This document shows, in pieces, positions 42,536-52,724 of a stretch of 64,000 nucleotides of DNA. The stretch is taken from contig CP136065.1 of NCBI GenBank assembly GCA_032622095.1, positions 243,907,474 through 243,971,473 on the forward strand, in the 5' to 3' direction. A program made the position numbers and the translations under genes. This DNA is from Siphonodentalium dalli (taxonomy: Eukaryota; Mollusca; Scaphopoda; Gadilida; Siphonodentaliidae). The notes under the pieces are model-generated. The model made no database searches and was not told the origin of the DNA. It saw only the letters and a program-made list of their open reading frames with translations. How positions within the stretch are numbered: position 1 is the stretch's first letter; each line of letters starts with the position of its first letter.

Positions 42536-43033
42536 TTAACACCGTTTTGTGTTTTTCTTATATCTTGACATATCTTTCCCATGAGAACCGAGAGCTTTTG
42601 CGAATTCATCACAATTCTCTGTATCTCTAGATTCTTTACAAGGAAGATGAAATCTGACTTTTGTCTCAGTAGAAGCCTTCATGACACTCTTAGGTTGTTT
42701 TTCTTTCGTCGCCGATGATTTTCCTTTTTTGATCTGTTTCTGCTCTTTCGATCTCTGAACATCATGAACATCATGCACCCTAATTGGGATATCTATCTGT
42801 TCTGCAACGAAACGAAGATTCACTTTCACTTCTTGATGCGTTACTTGCGTTTTCACGTCAATATCCCTGCGAAGGCATCTCAGTTCATCTAAAATCGCTT
42901 TTAAAATGAGTGTATCACCACCTATAGTCATTGTCGTATTAGCTTGGCCTGTTGACTGTGGCGCAGCATATGTATTCTGTGCAACAGGACTACTGTATAT
43001 CTCACTCTGAAGAAATTCTGTTAACGGATCCAT
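42536..43033 (-). CDS. 165-residue protein of unknown family, histone-type 3' end (cassette 2, minus)
   Basis: The ATG at 43033 ('MDPLTEFLQSEIYSSPV') is preferred to one 11 codons upstream because promoter homology ends nearby. The centre is helical ('ILKAILDELRCLRRDI'), then 'VKVNLRFVAEQIDIPIRV', and a Lys/Ser-rich region with 'SKEQKQIKKGKSS'. It shares no visible sequence with the minus-strand gene of cassette 1, although flanks on both sides are nearly identical. A Lys-rich tail suggests nucleic-acid binding, by inference. Confidence 0.55.
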   Translation of the reverse strand: MDPLTEFLQSEIYSSPVAQNTYAAPQSTGQANTTMTIGGDTLILKAILDELRCLRRDIDVKTQVTHQEVKVNLRFVAEQIDIPIRVHDVHDVQRSKEQKQIKKGKSSATKEKQPKSVMKASTETKVRFHLPCKESRDTENCDEFAKALGSHGKDMSRYKKNTKRC

Positions 43034-43660
43034 CTCTTGATAGCAATGCAATGTAAGGTTGATCAAATTCGAAAATATTTGTATACATTTGACACGGGCG
43101 ACAATGAAATCACATGTCGCGTTGGCGTTAAAATTGACAAATATTTCCTGCCGTTGTGTTTTTTCAGAGACGGATCAACATGCATATTTTTCTTGATCAT
43201 TATTGCATAGCGATCAAACAAATGTTTTTAATTTCGTTAGATCATTATCTATTATTTGGTACACATGATTGATATATTTATTACCTCGTTAGGCAAATAT
43301 GGAATGTTTTTCTAGTTTTTGTTTTTGGAATTGTACATATTTTATACATAAAAACTGAACACAAGAAACATACTGAACATTTTTCTTGATCATTGCATTT
43401 GATAACTTTACTTGGTCATCGTTTATGAACGAAGATGAATTCATATATTAAAACATCTTAAGTAATTGCATATACTATCATGAATTTAATCTATAACATA
43501 TCGAAATGGTGAAACTAACAGATAATGCATTGAAAAGAAACACAACGTCAGGAAACATTTGTCATTTTTAACGTCAAAGTGTTATGTGCTTTCTCTACCG
43601 CCCGCACAATCGTGATATATGTTCAAGCACGGCAGCGAACAATTTATTCTGCATTCAAAG
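43034..43660. promoter_or_regulatory. Bidirectional promoter region, cassette 2
   Basis: It is colinear with 41391-42004 ('catttgacacgggcgacaat', 'cgttaggcaaatatggaatg', 'ttatgtgctttctctaccgc'), with scattered substitutions. It retains the same inverted pair (near 43125 and 43546). Each side leads into a different coding sequence from cassette 1. Confidence 0.7.
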
Positions 43661-44125
43661 ATGACTGCTGTAAACATAACCGATCTTGACGAGATAATGG
43701 TCCGTGGGGTATACTGTAAAGCAGTGTACGGCGAAGAAATATCTCTATTTTGGAAGGCACTCAGCATTGGGATTTACGGGGCGACCGATGGATGGATGGT
43801 TCTGAGAGATGCGGCCGTTGAACTGTACTACACAGAGAGGGACGAACTTGGTGCGTCGGCACAAGACTTACGACACTCACCACTTTTGGCCGAATCAAGA
43901 TTGATGGTTGAATTAGCGGCGACTGTTATACAGCGACCTATCGTCATGTTTGATGCTACCAAAGGCGGCTACAAATCAACACCAAGATTCAAGTCATCAA
44001 TACCTCTAGTGTGGATCCCGCACGTTTGCCACGAGCATTATTGTGAATGCGAAATATGGATGAGGAGAGGAGACAAATCAATTGAAGTTTTGGCGAACAA
44101 AGAAGTTCAATGTGGCGGATTCTAA
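43661..44125 (+). CDS. OTU-like (vertnin-like) domain protein with a replaced catalytic Cys, histone-type 3' end (cassette 2, plus)
   Basis: This 154-residue frame starts 'MTAVNITDLDEIMVRGVYC'. The segment 'ISLFWKALSIGIYGATDGW' followed by 'VLRDAAVELYY', then 'ELAATVIQRPIVMF' and 'SIPLVWIP', follows the order of OTU-fold domains (DGNCLFRALS, LR helix, ANVLxRPIxV, closing strand). The usual catalytic Cys position is Ser and the preceding Asp-Gly is absent, so an active deubiquitinase is unlikely. The end, 'VCHEHYCECEIW', is Cys/His-rich. The assignment is moderate to weak. The stop is 20 nt before a perfect histone stem-loop. Confidence 0.5.
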   Translation: MTAVNITDLDEIMVRGVYCKAVYGEEISLFWKALSIGIYGATDGWMVLRDAAVELYYTERDELGASAQDLRHSPLLAESRLMVELAATVIQRPIVMFDATKGGYKSTPRFKSSIPLVWIPHVCHEHYCECEIWMRRGDKSIEVLANKEVQCGGF

Positions 44126-44144
44126 ACTATAACAAAAATAAAAC

Positions 44145-44160
44145 GGCCCTTTTCAGGGCC
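44145..44160 (+). terminator. Histone-type 3' stem-loop
   Basis: AAAACGGCCCTTTTCAGGGC, then CACCA, is the textbook histone 3' processing signal including the ACCA flank. The purine-rich 'gatcgaaaagata' 9 nt further could act as the histone downstream element that pairs with U7 snRNA. Confidence 0.92.
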
Positions 44161-44307
44161 ACCAACTGATCGAAAAGATACTCTTGATAGCTAATTGATA
44201 TTTTCCAAAGTGAGATTTTCCTTTTGAAAAAAATAATTCTAAGTCCATTTTTCATTTTTTCGATCAGAAATGTCACATCAATGACAGGAACATCTATCCT
44301 CAGGGGG

Positions 44308-44697
44308 GAAACTATGGCCCAGTACCCCCCAGACATGGGCACTATGGCCCAGTACCCCCCAGACATGGGCACTATGGCCCAGTACCCCCCCCCCCCCAGA
44401 CATGGGCACTATGGCCCAGTACCCCCAGACATGGGCACTATGGCCCAGTACCCCCCCAGACATGGGCACTATGGCCCAGTATCCCCCCAGACATGGGCAC
44501 TATGGCCCATGTCTGGGGGGGTACTGGGCCATAGTGTCCATGTCTGGGGGGTACTGGGCCATAGTGCCCATGTCTGGGGGGTACTGGGCCATAGTGCCCA
44601 TGTCTGGGGGGTACTGGGCCATAGTGCCCATGTCTGGGGGGTACTGGGCCATAGTGCCCATGTCTGGGGGGTACTGGGCCATAGTGCCCCCCATTAC
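44308..44697. repeat. Inverted arrays of a 30-bp repeat (giant hairpin)
   Basis: About six to seven copies of 'actatggcccagtacccccc' plus 'agacatgggc' run forward to about 44505. They then run as the reverse complement to about 44690, the centre being 'atgggcactatggcccat'. The poly-C length varies from 5 to 12. The 30-bp period makes six open frames that read 'TMAQYPPDMG' or similar, which is an artefact of period 3n. Confidence 0.95.
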
Positions 44698-44699
44698 TA

Positions 44700-45216
44700 C
44701 TCGCGCCGATATAATCGCGCATAAATAAACTAGAAAAATATCTGGTGTGTTATATAATTGAGCTGTGACTGCATTGGATGCATACAACACCCATTCTGTA
44801 ATCCAATATAGACGTTGACAACGCGATAGTTTTACCAACTTACCAGGTGTGTATTTGACTATATCTCATAGTTTCTTCCCTGTAATATTAACAAAAATTC
44901 ATCCTGTATCCAAGGTTATAACAAATATTCATGATCCGATGTCCCGCAAATGTTTTGATTTTTATCTTTTTCGTGGGACTTAACACATATTCGTAGTATG
45001 TCTCGATTCCATTTTCTATCTTTCTCATTGGTGCTGCCATTTTAACTGTTTGGTTTGCCCGTTGTGCGCGATTTCAGTCATTTTATACTATAGTGTGCAC
45101 GTGACTATTTCATTGACAATGTAAAGAACCTTTGTCAGTTTTTTTTTTCTTGTCAACTGATAAGGACACGCCAGATATTTTTCTCATTTATTTATGCGCG
45201 ATTATATCGGCGCGAG
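44700..45216. mobile_element. TIR element (MITE-like), 517 bp
   Basis: A perfect 30-bp inverted terminal repeat ('ctcgcgccgatataatcgcg' plus 'cataaataaa') lies at 44700-44729 and 45187-45216. It extends imperfectly inward to about 58 bp. The interior has no coding frame. Target-site duplication is not clear. It abuts the inverted array. Confidence 0.8.
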
Positions 45217-46120
45217 CTTAAATATAGAGACATTTAGAACAGAAAATTACAACAACACAGTGGGAAGTAATTACAAGACACGCGCGATTAATTAACGTGT
45301 AAAACATTTGTGCGAATGACTGCATTTCACATCGATCAACGTTTTTACAGACAGACGTGTAGTGATCGCTAAATCGTTTGTAATAAATATCGTGATATAT
45401 AATTCATTTGTTTTATTACCATCACCGTTTCGTACCAGACAGGCGAAACGTGTGAAATTATTACTTTCATTAATTATAGACAATCAGATTGTGAGGTGCA
45501 AAGACCGTAGGATTGCGCTAACAACATTTCCGATATCATGTAATTTACTAAATAGTTGCCATTGTTTTCTTCTCATTGAAATTTGGTATATAGCGAACGT
45601 TTTTCAACATTCTTCGACTAAAATTTGATAATTTCAACCCTTGAGACGATACAATTAATTTACGATTTAGAGTTGTTCAATCTGATTGTGTATCTTTAAT
45701 ACGTTCACTATCTTCATTTTCTTTAAGAATACTGTACAGTTATATTGATAGTGTATTTTTATGATTTTCAATATGACTACCTCAACAAGGTTGGATTTCC
45801 CGATCGTATAATATTACTCTCGACTGAGCAGCGATAGACGAACATATAACTTTGCTTATCTTTCTGATCATATATGCCGATTCATTAAACGATTTTCTGA
45901 GCTTTATTGGGTTAAATTCCCAACTATAACCTGACATATATCATTATATTCGTGACACTAGAAATTGACATTCTACATTTTTCGCGGTTGGTCTTATTGA
46001 CTGTCCTCCCAAGGTCTGTATGCATTTGATATATATCAAACAGTGGGTTCGGTCGGAATAATATTGTCCGTTGTTATCATGTAAATATTGCCTCTGTGTT
46101 GAAATTAAACTTGGACGGTT
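45217..46120. other. Intergenic region, no gene seen
   Basis: AT-rich sequence without open frames of coding character, clear repeats or RNA genes. Confidence 0.5.
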
Positions 46121-46530
46121 TTTATGTTTACCCATACCATGTATGGTAAACATAGTGTCGTTGTCCGGATTGACCACTCGTCGTTCGTCCGTACGTCCGT
46201 CCGTCTGTCCGTCCGTAGACACTTCACGTGTAATGCGATAACTCAACCATTTTCTATCCAATCAGAAGCAAATTGTGTATATGGGTATATCAGCCCAAAA
46301 TACAGATCGAGTTCGTATTTGGGTTTGATCCGAGTTTTTGTTACAGAGTTATGGCCCTTTTTCTACTTAGAATTCACACATTCTGCCATAACTCAAACAA
46401 TTTTTATCTGATTGGAACCAAATTTGGTATGTGAGTTTCACAGCCCAAAATACAGATCTAGTTCGAATATGGTTTGATCCGATTTATTTTAAAGGAGTTA
46501 TGACCCTTTTTCGAAAAAGAAATTGAAAAA
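46121..46530. repeat. Bivalve-type dispersed repeat, two units, with (CCGT)n microsatellite
   Basis: A short palindrome ('tttacccataccatgtatgg', then 'taaa') at about 46128 and a CCGT/CTGT microsatellite at 46185-46217 precede two units of about 120 bp. The units share 'tcagcccaaaatacagatc', 'gagttcg', 'tttgatccga' and 'gagttatggcccttttt'. I associate this repeat with bivalve genomes from memory. Confidence 0.7.
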
Positions 46531-47796
46531 AAAATCGATTTTTTTTTTTTTTTTTTTTAACTTTTATAATAATAATAAAAAAAATGTCATTGACATTGTC
46601 ATTTGTTTTCATTTAGATATTGATGATTATGATACAAGTTGATAAAAAGATTTCCAATGTGTCCCTTTAATTTTTTTAAATAAATAAAAACAATTATAAC
46701 CATTATAACTCTGCCAAGGGTACCCCGAATCACCACACCAAATTTGATTAAATCGGTCCAAAATCTTGTGTTATGTACTGGTAAATCTGTTTGGAGCAAC
46801 ATTAAATCCAATTCACCAATTGCATTTGGACTACTTAGCTATTGATAAAGCTATATTATTTTCTGATGTCTCTTATGCCAATGCGCAAATAATCTGTTAA
46901 AGAAGCCTGTGGTATCTAATTTAAAATAAAGATTCAACAATAAACATCACATGATATTAACAGTAGACTTGGACATCTGTGCTGCAGAGTTATATTATCA
47001 GATGGTCTGATATCATTATAATTGTTATTGGTTTAATAGAGGTCAGTGTTCAACATAAACAATTCCTGTGATTTTTTGACAGCTGTGCTATATAATTGAT
47101 ATTAATGGGTCAGTGGTGAGGTTTCTTATCTGTATACTAGGACACATTATTATTGTAAACTTAAATTGGACTCTCTTAACCCAAGTATTCCATGTCCAGG
47201 GCAGACCTATACATTTAACCCACGGACTTGCTGGCTGTGGCGGTTTAGCATTACAGATCCTGTACCAGTGCATTCTCTTATATAAATGCCAGTGACCCAT
47301 AAATTCCAATAATTTGTGTTATGTACATTTGTCTATAATAGTACATAACAGTATACTCTATAATTCAACACCAAAACTCTCATTAATCCGATCATATTAA
47401 ATTTGTATCGCCAAGGGATGGGTTAACATCTGCCGATCGTGATCGGCCTCTCGTTCATTGTAAGCTTAAATACATATTTGTTTTGGGTGACCTACCCATT
47501 TGAAGGTTAGTGCAGATTATGAGAGATTGTCAGATATATAACTTCGACAGCATTTTTTCATTTCCCGCATTTGCGTTCAATTATGATTCACGTTGATCAG
47601 ACAAGTCCATATCGATAGTCTCGTGTAAAGAGGTACTATCTCCCTTCTTAGTTAGTATTGAGTTAGCGCCTTTCTCTGTGAGACCCTCGATCGATATAGT
47701 CGTGCGTATGATACCAAAATTTTCATTTATGATCAGTGAAGCTTAAAGGTGTTCAATCCGAACAGAGGGTCACCATCTCAACAGATTCCAACAACA
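46531..47796. other. Intergenic region, no gene seen
   Basis: It contains a poly-T run (46537-46558) and AT-rich unique-looking DNA. None of the short frames resembles a protein. Confidence 0.5.
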
Positions 47797-48218
47797 ATCC
47801 GATAAAACTCCTCTCAATTACTATTTCTTTGGCTTTGGGGGTAAAAAATATTTGATTCGAGTCGAGGAAATCCATCAAACAAAGCTCAGAATTATTAGAT
47901 ATCGATTTTTGAAATTTATTATTTTTTTATTATCGGGAATACTTTCTGACCCAGAACTCAGTCAAAATTGTGTTATTATTACCACTTGATTTTAGAGTTA
48001 TAAATCCTTGTCTGTTTGAAAGGTGTTTTGGTGTACACGTCTCGAGCAGGTTACGAAATTGACGCCAATTATTAGTATTTATCTCGATCAAATAACAAAT
48101 TTCAAAAATCAATATCTAATAACTCTGAGCTTTGTTTGATTGACTTCATCGACTCGAATAAAATATGTTTTACCCCTAAAGCCAAAGAAATAGTAATTGA
48201 GAGGAGTTTTATCTGATT
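47797..48218. mobile_element. TIR element with ~120-bp inverted ends
   Basis: 'gataaaactcctctcaatta' followed by 'ctatttctttggctttgggg' at about 47799 is repeated inverted, ending about 48216. The arms match over about 120 bp with several mismatches and include 'catcaaacaaagctcagaat'. The roughly 170-bp interior has no frame. It is probably a MITE or fold-back element. Confidence 0.8.
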
Positions 48219-48283
48219 TAGTACCTTTAACTGACTTTTTTGGTTATGTAATAAAAATACGATTGTCTCTTGGATTATTTCAC

Positions 48284-48414
48284 TTATCGTCTCATTTTCT
48301 GGGCATTATGTTTATCATTTATGTTTATCATTCTTCGCCGTATGAACCGCACGAACAACCCAGCCAATACACTCAACACTCCACCACCAATCACACCAAC
48401 TATCCATTCCCATT
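48284..48414 (-). CDS. Solitary transmembrane exon of the glycoprotein-like family
   Basis: After an acceptor with a long pyrimidine tract (tttttttttag|AA) the exon reads 'EWEWIVGVIGGGVLSVLAGL', then 'FVRFIRRRMIN', and stops at 48284. The phase-1 entry, the aromatic-Ile-Val-Gly start and the Arg-rich stop-transfer match the last exons at 26096 ('NWKWIVGFIAIG') and 61464 ('LEDDDGFIALISSVGGAVF'). No upstream exon is present. Element A' begins at 48536 where one would be expected. Confidence 0.5.
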
Positions 48415-48546
48415 CTAAAAAAAAAATTACATACCGGCGATAAGTCAAAGTGTGAAATGGAAAATTGCTGATGTATATCTCGTTCCGGATCAATATCAAG
48501 CGGGGTATAATGAATTAAGTAATATGATGTTTGTGTCAAATGAAAT

Positions 48547-48927
48547 ATGGATTATTTTGAGCATAATAGTGATTATTTCAAAATTGTCGATCAGCTAATG
48601 GAACATCATTCGGAAGTTATATGTCTGAGAATTCAACAGTTAGCTCAACGAGATTGTTTCGGATGCAGATACAGTAAAGGCAGTCAACGAGATCATGATT
48701 GTATCAATGAAACATTCAGTGAAAAACAAGAATATTACTTCGATGAAGCATTTAATGAAACGAATGTATAAGAACTAATTGATCAATTCCAACTACTTAA
48801 TGCTTACATAGGAGATAAACACAAAGTTATTATTCAAACATTTCTCAACGACCAACAATGGATTCAACAAAGTCAACCTACATCTGGCTGGAGACGTACA
48901 GTTCTGAATATAATTGAACAGTTATGA
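48547..48927 (+). pseudogene. CxxC...SQRxHxxC protein, copy in A', one stop
   Basis: It is nearly identical to 1717-2097, with TAA at 48769-48771 and continuation in the same frame to 48927. It keeps 'DCFGCRYSKGSQRDHDC', so both Cys of the CxxC pair are present here although Tyr replaces one in element A. This supports the metal-site reading of the motif. Confidence 0.75.
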
Positions 48928-49440
48928 ATGTTTCATCAGAGGATTCTAAGGATGATTTCCTTCAGAGATACCATTACAATCCTATAAATCCTGGAGCGTA
49001 TAGTGGCGTATAAAGTGTTACAACATACAGACGCCCCGCATATTTCCAAAGCCTATTTACGAAAATGGCTTAACAACCAAGATACACATACATTGCACAG
49101 ACAAGTGCGTCGCAAGTTTAACAGATTAAAAATTGTGACATCAGGTATCGATGATATGTGGAATATGGACCTACTTTCTGTGCAGAATTTATCTGAATAT
49201 AACGATCAATATCAATATGTATTGGTGATTATTGATGTATTTTCCAGGTTTTTGTTCTGCCAACCTATCAAATTTAAGAATGCACAATCCGTGCACAAAG
49301 GCTTAAAATATGTACTGAATCAAACCCTAGCTCATCAAATCTATCCAAAAAAACATCTTACTTTATGGATGCCTATGAAAAGGCGACTGAACAACTATTC
49401 GGTTATTTATTGATTGACTATCGGATAATCGCTATCGCCT
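48924..49440 (+). pseudogene. Integrase 5' part fused to the ATPase 3' end by deletion (A')
   Basis: The integrase segment ('HISKAYLRKWLNNQDTHTLH', 'GIDDMWNMDLLSV', 'LVIIDVFSRFLFC') has a 10-nt deletion near 49003. It runs into the ATPase C-terminal segment at about 49321 ('TLAHQIYP'), where the frame shifts again. The position that is a stop in element A (2442) is Gln here. It has no Walker motifs and no catalytic Glu. Confidence 0.82.
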
Positions 49441-49499
49441 AAGAACGGATATATTCCCTGGAGAAAACAGCATAATATTTGCCGAAAATTAAGGTCATG

Positions 49500-49886
49500 G
49501 TTGACGTTGAAATTACTCAGTCAATTGCGGAACAATTACGTCGCTTCAACAAGAAAATTCGCCGCCTATTTCTGAAAAATCTATCAAAAATACAGTTGAA
49601 ACACGTAGTGGAAGCCGTGTTGAATGTGCTTGTTGGTAACATAAAGATAACAAAAATACAGCAGCAGAAATTGAGACGATACAAGGGGCGAATGAGGTCT
49701 GTAACTCAGAAAGATATTAGCATTGCTAGAAGAAGGAAGTTGCTCTCACACTGCGCTCAAGTGATACCTCTCATACTTGACACTGTTACGGAATATCTAG
49801 TGAATGGCGAGAGAACTTATTCTGATACCAAAGGAGAGATACGAACAAATGATGATGAAAGAACAGGAGGAGATTCACCACAGTAA
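49500..49886 (+). CDS. Small conserved Polinton protein (basic, hydrophobic C-terminus), intact in A'
   Basis: The frame is open from 'MVDVEITQSIAEQLRRF' through 'RRYKGRMRSVTQKDISIARR' and 'VIPLILDTVTEYLVNGER' to 49886. The element A homologue is broken near 5675. The following 'MARELILIP' frame continues to about 50000, where a deletion cuts it. Confidence 0.6.
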   Translation, partial: VDVEITQSIAEQLRRFNKKIRRLFLKNLSKIQLKHVVEAVLNVLVGNIKITKIQQQKLRRYKGRMRSVTQKDISIARRRKLLSHCAQVIPLILDTVTEYLVNGERTYSDTKGEIRTNDDERTGGDSPQ

Positions 49887-50000
49887 AGATCAGTCACCTC
49901 CTATGGGCGAAGACAGTACTATAGAGCCAGAGGCTGCGCTGTAGAGACTGTGCAGAAGGTGATAAATGATAGCACACCTCAAGAGGAGGAAAACTCAATG

Positions 50001-50670
50001 GAGAACCCTAAACCCGCATGTTGGTAGGAACGCAGTTGATCCCGATCAGATCGGTTCAGACCCACTGTTGTCCACACAACCTTAACTCTACCTGGATAGA
50101 AGGAAAAAATTCAGTGAATAGCACCCATTATTAAGAACTATGAGTTCTTAATCTACTGTCAGTCTCTAGCGAACCACGTGAGCTCTTGAGATTGAACAGC
50201 GGAGGCACTCTAAACACTGTGTTTACTACTTAAATACAAGATTGCCGTAAATACATATTTGTTTTTTTAAACACTTACCTATTCGGTGTCGCTGTCGGTC
50301 TGTATCAGAATCAGCGCCACTCTGAAATAAGAAAAACAAAAAATAAAATAAAAATAATCTTTAACCCCCCACACACACACCCAGCACCCCAAAAAAGGAG
50401 GGGGGCCCCTCTACCGCCCCCGGATGTGGGATGTTTTTTTTTTTTTTACACACCTTTTCTTCTTCTCTGCCCGACTTTCGTCAGCCACCATCTCCTTCAT
50501 TCTCTTCTGAATAAAAGAAATAATAATATAACATCGGCTGGTGGTGTGTGAGGACAATTGTCGTATCATGCAAGCTAGGTCCCCATAATAAGTTTATTAC
50601 GATGTCGAATAATTGTAATTAAAATAATTGAATTTGTAATTCTGTTAATTGCAATTGTTTACTCCGGGTA
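50001..50670. repeat. Copy of the dispersed noncoding block of element A
   Basis: It is colinear with 11665-12465 with many indels. A 13-bp direct duplication ('gatcccgatcaga' region, 50039) and a CA-rich tract near 50372 are specific to this copy. No gene. Confidence 0.75.
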
Positions 50671-51020
50671 ACAATGGCAAGGTCAGGGACCATTGCCACG
50701 TCACTAGCCGCTACCTCGGCGCTGCCCATAAAAAATGTAACCTTTACAGAACAAAAAGAGGTGGAAAGTTCATACCTGTAGTATTACACGGATCCAGTAA
50801 TTTCGACACACATTTGATTATGCAAATATTGGGTTCATTTAAAGACATGAAAGTAAGTTGTATTGCAAAATCAACTGAGAAATATGTGACATTTAGTCTG
50901 GGAAATTTGCGTTTTATAGATAGTTACCAATTCCTACATGCATCATTACAAACTCTAGTGGAAAATTTAAAAGACGATACGACTCATGACTTTAAATTTC
51001 TCAAGGACGAGGGGTTGGAA
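50671..51020 (+). pseudogene. PolB fragment (Cys/His insert to Exo II region) in A'
   Basis: It encodes 'VRDHCHVTSRYLGAAHKKC' and 'LHGSSNFDTHLIMQILGS' in one frame, matching 7921-8240. It keeps a shorter A-run near 50727, and 30 nt near 50970 that are deleted in element A. The fragment is displaced relative to its normal order and ends at the env remnant. Confidence 0.85.
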
Positions 51021-51036
51021 TTTCAGTTTGTCCAAT

Positions 51037-52724
51037 GAATCAATTAACTGATGTAAAGGTATTTTAGTAACACCTTTCAATGCGATTGGTAATGTAAAAT
51101 TCCTAAAACGATCAATTCTGTCCAAGACAGGTTTCCAAAGGTAGAACTCGGAAAGATTAAATTTAGGAAGAATCTCGTTATCAAACGCATTTATAAGCTG
51201 AGAGTTGTCACCTGAGAAGTGACTCAATTTTCACATTCGGGGCAGAAGCGATACACGTAGGTTGTAAAGTTAGTAATCCAATAGGCGGAAATAATGTCAC
51301 TTCTTGAGAACTTACATAATCTTTACACCTTACCGAGAAAGTTATTGGTTTAGCTAAGCTAATGACAAAGAGTCCAGTGTTTACATTTCTGACATATGGT
51401 AGTTTAACGCTCGGTTGCACTTCTATAATGCACTGGTCTTTTATTGACCTCGTGTCATTCATGAGTAATGCGATAGGGCATGGTTTATCGTTGTAAAGCG
51501 TTCGAATAACAACATCAAAAGGACAGAATGGCAATGGATTCATTAAGCAGATCGAGTTATCGGGTAATGTTATGAATTGAGTACGACCAGCATTTATTAT
51601 TAAGTGTTTATGGTCAAACCGATATTCAGCAATCATTTGTCTTAAATCTGAAGATAAAGATTTTTTATTAGGTGTGTATGGGAACGAATGAATCCTAAAG
51701 AGTTCAAATTTGTTCCTTATGTTGATCAGAGGAATTTTCACTAGTACAATTAGTCGACTGTTTGTAAACAGAGTAGAACACATGAAGTTTTGATAATACT
51801 TCCACAATTCAGTGTTGGGATCAAATGGTAATTTAAGATGATCTGGAAGATGTTTGTCCAAGTCAGATAACACTCGTCGTAGGGTATTAATACGAACCAC
51901 ACTTGGAGCAATTCGTTTGGTAGTTAAGATACTTGTTTGTGTATGCATGTGTTCTACATGAAATCTAGCAGCAGTAATCATTTGAGTTATCTCTGTAATT
52001 CTTAGGTCAATATGATTATGCAAATTAGCGTAATATTCCAATGTCGTTAATTTGTGTGATTGCTTGTTGAATACCTCAGTGATTACATTCTGAATATATT
52101 TAACTGTTTCAACCAACTGATTAGTTTTCATTCTATTTTCACGGATGTAATTCCGGGAGACGTCCATTAGGCTAAAACTTTCTTTGAGAGTGTGCTCAAT
52201 TTTTCGTTGATTATTAGCCAATTTATTAATGTTATTATTAATATTATTGAGGTCGTTCTCACTGACTGTTCCAAACAGCCAGGATAATCCTTCTCCTATG
52301 AAGGGGAGCAGCGACCTTTTAATCTTATGCGGCGAGTCATCGTGAAGTGTTTTGAATTCGACAAATTGCGAAACAACTTCTAAGTATTCGGTGTTTAGTA
52401 TCTCTAAGTTTTCACTGAAACTTGCGAAGATCTCGTCGAATTGTTTAGTTGTACCTGTCAAGTTAAACGACTCATGTCCGTTTGTTTGTATTGTTTTTAA
52501 CTTTGTTCGGTCCAACTCTTTTCGAGCTATTTTTATTTGTCTTGACATGGATTTCAAGTTGTTTTGAAATGGTTCTAAGTTTACTACGAAACCTATTGTC
52601 CAATCTGCATTGGTCATATATATATCTTTAAGTTTTTGGAAAATCACATTATGTCGTGTCACAATAATGCTATTCGTTTGACCTAATTCTAGTGAGATTA
52701 AGGTCACACAGAGTACTAGTATTG
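51037..52724 (-). pseudogene. Envelope fusion-like glycoprotein (baculovirus F / errantivirus Env type), truncated
   Basis: The main frame (52724-51208) starts at a likely splice acceptor (aatttcag|CA) and first reads a hydrophobic signal-like segment, 'ILVLCVTLISLELG'. A basic cleavage-like site is followed by a fusion-peptide-like 'LLPFIGEGLSWLFGTVSEND' and a heptad-rich region ('INNNINKLANNQRKIEHTL'). This is the order typical of Ty3/Gypsy env and baculovirus F. Near 51215 the frame shifts. The tail 'PKFNLSEFYLWKP' is in another frame until about 51040, where element A' abuts and the membrane anchor is lost. It is an old, broken copy in the genome. Confidence 0.82.

Larger units (their letters stand above)
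48536..51036 (+). mobile_element. Element A': internally deleted, rearranged copy of element A
   Basis: Homology to element A starts at 48536 (A 1705). Relative to A, one deletion removes about A 2502-5318 (joined near 49321). Another removes A 6003-11672, joined at an 8-bp 'gagaaccc' present at both parents (50001-50008). After A 12465 (50670) the copy jumps back to A 7921-8240 (50671-51020), which is a rearrangement. It ends against the env remnant. Identity to A by eye is about 90-95%. Confidence 0.88.

Noticed and set aside
44224..44838. Six long overlapping ORFs reading 'TMAQYPPDMG' or 'GGVLGHSAHVW' repeats
   Set aside because: They are produced by a 30-bp repeat, a multiple of 3 without stops, in both orientations. 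There is no start, splice or codon evidence for a protein.
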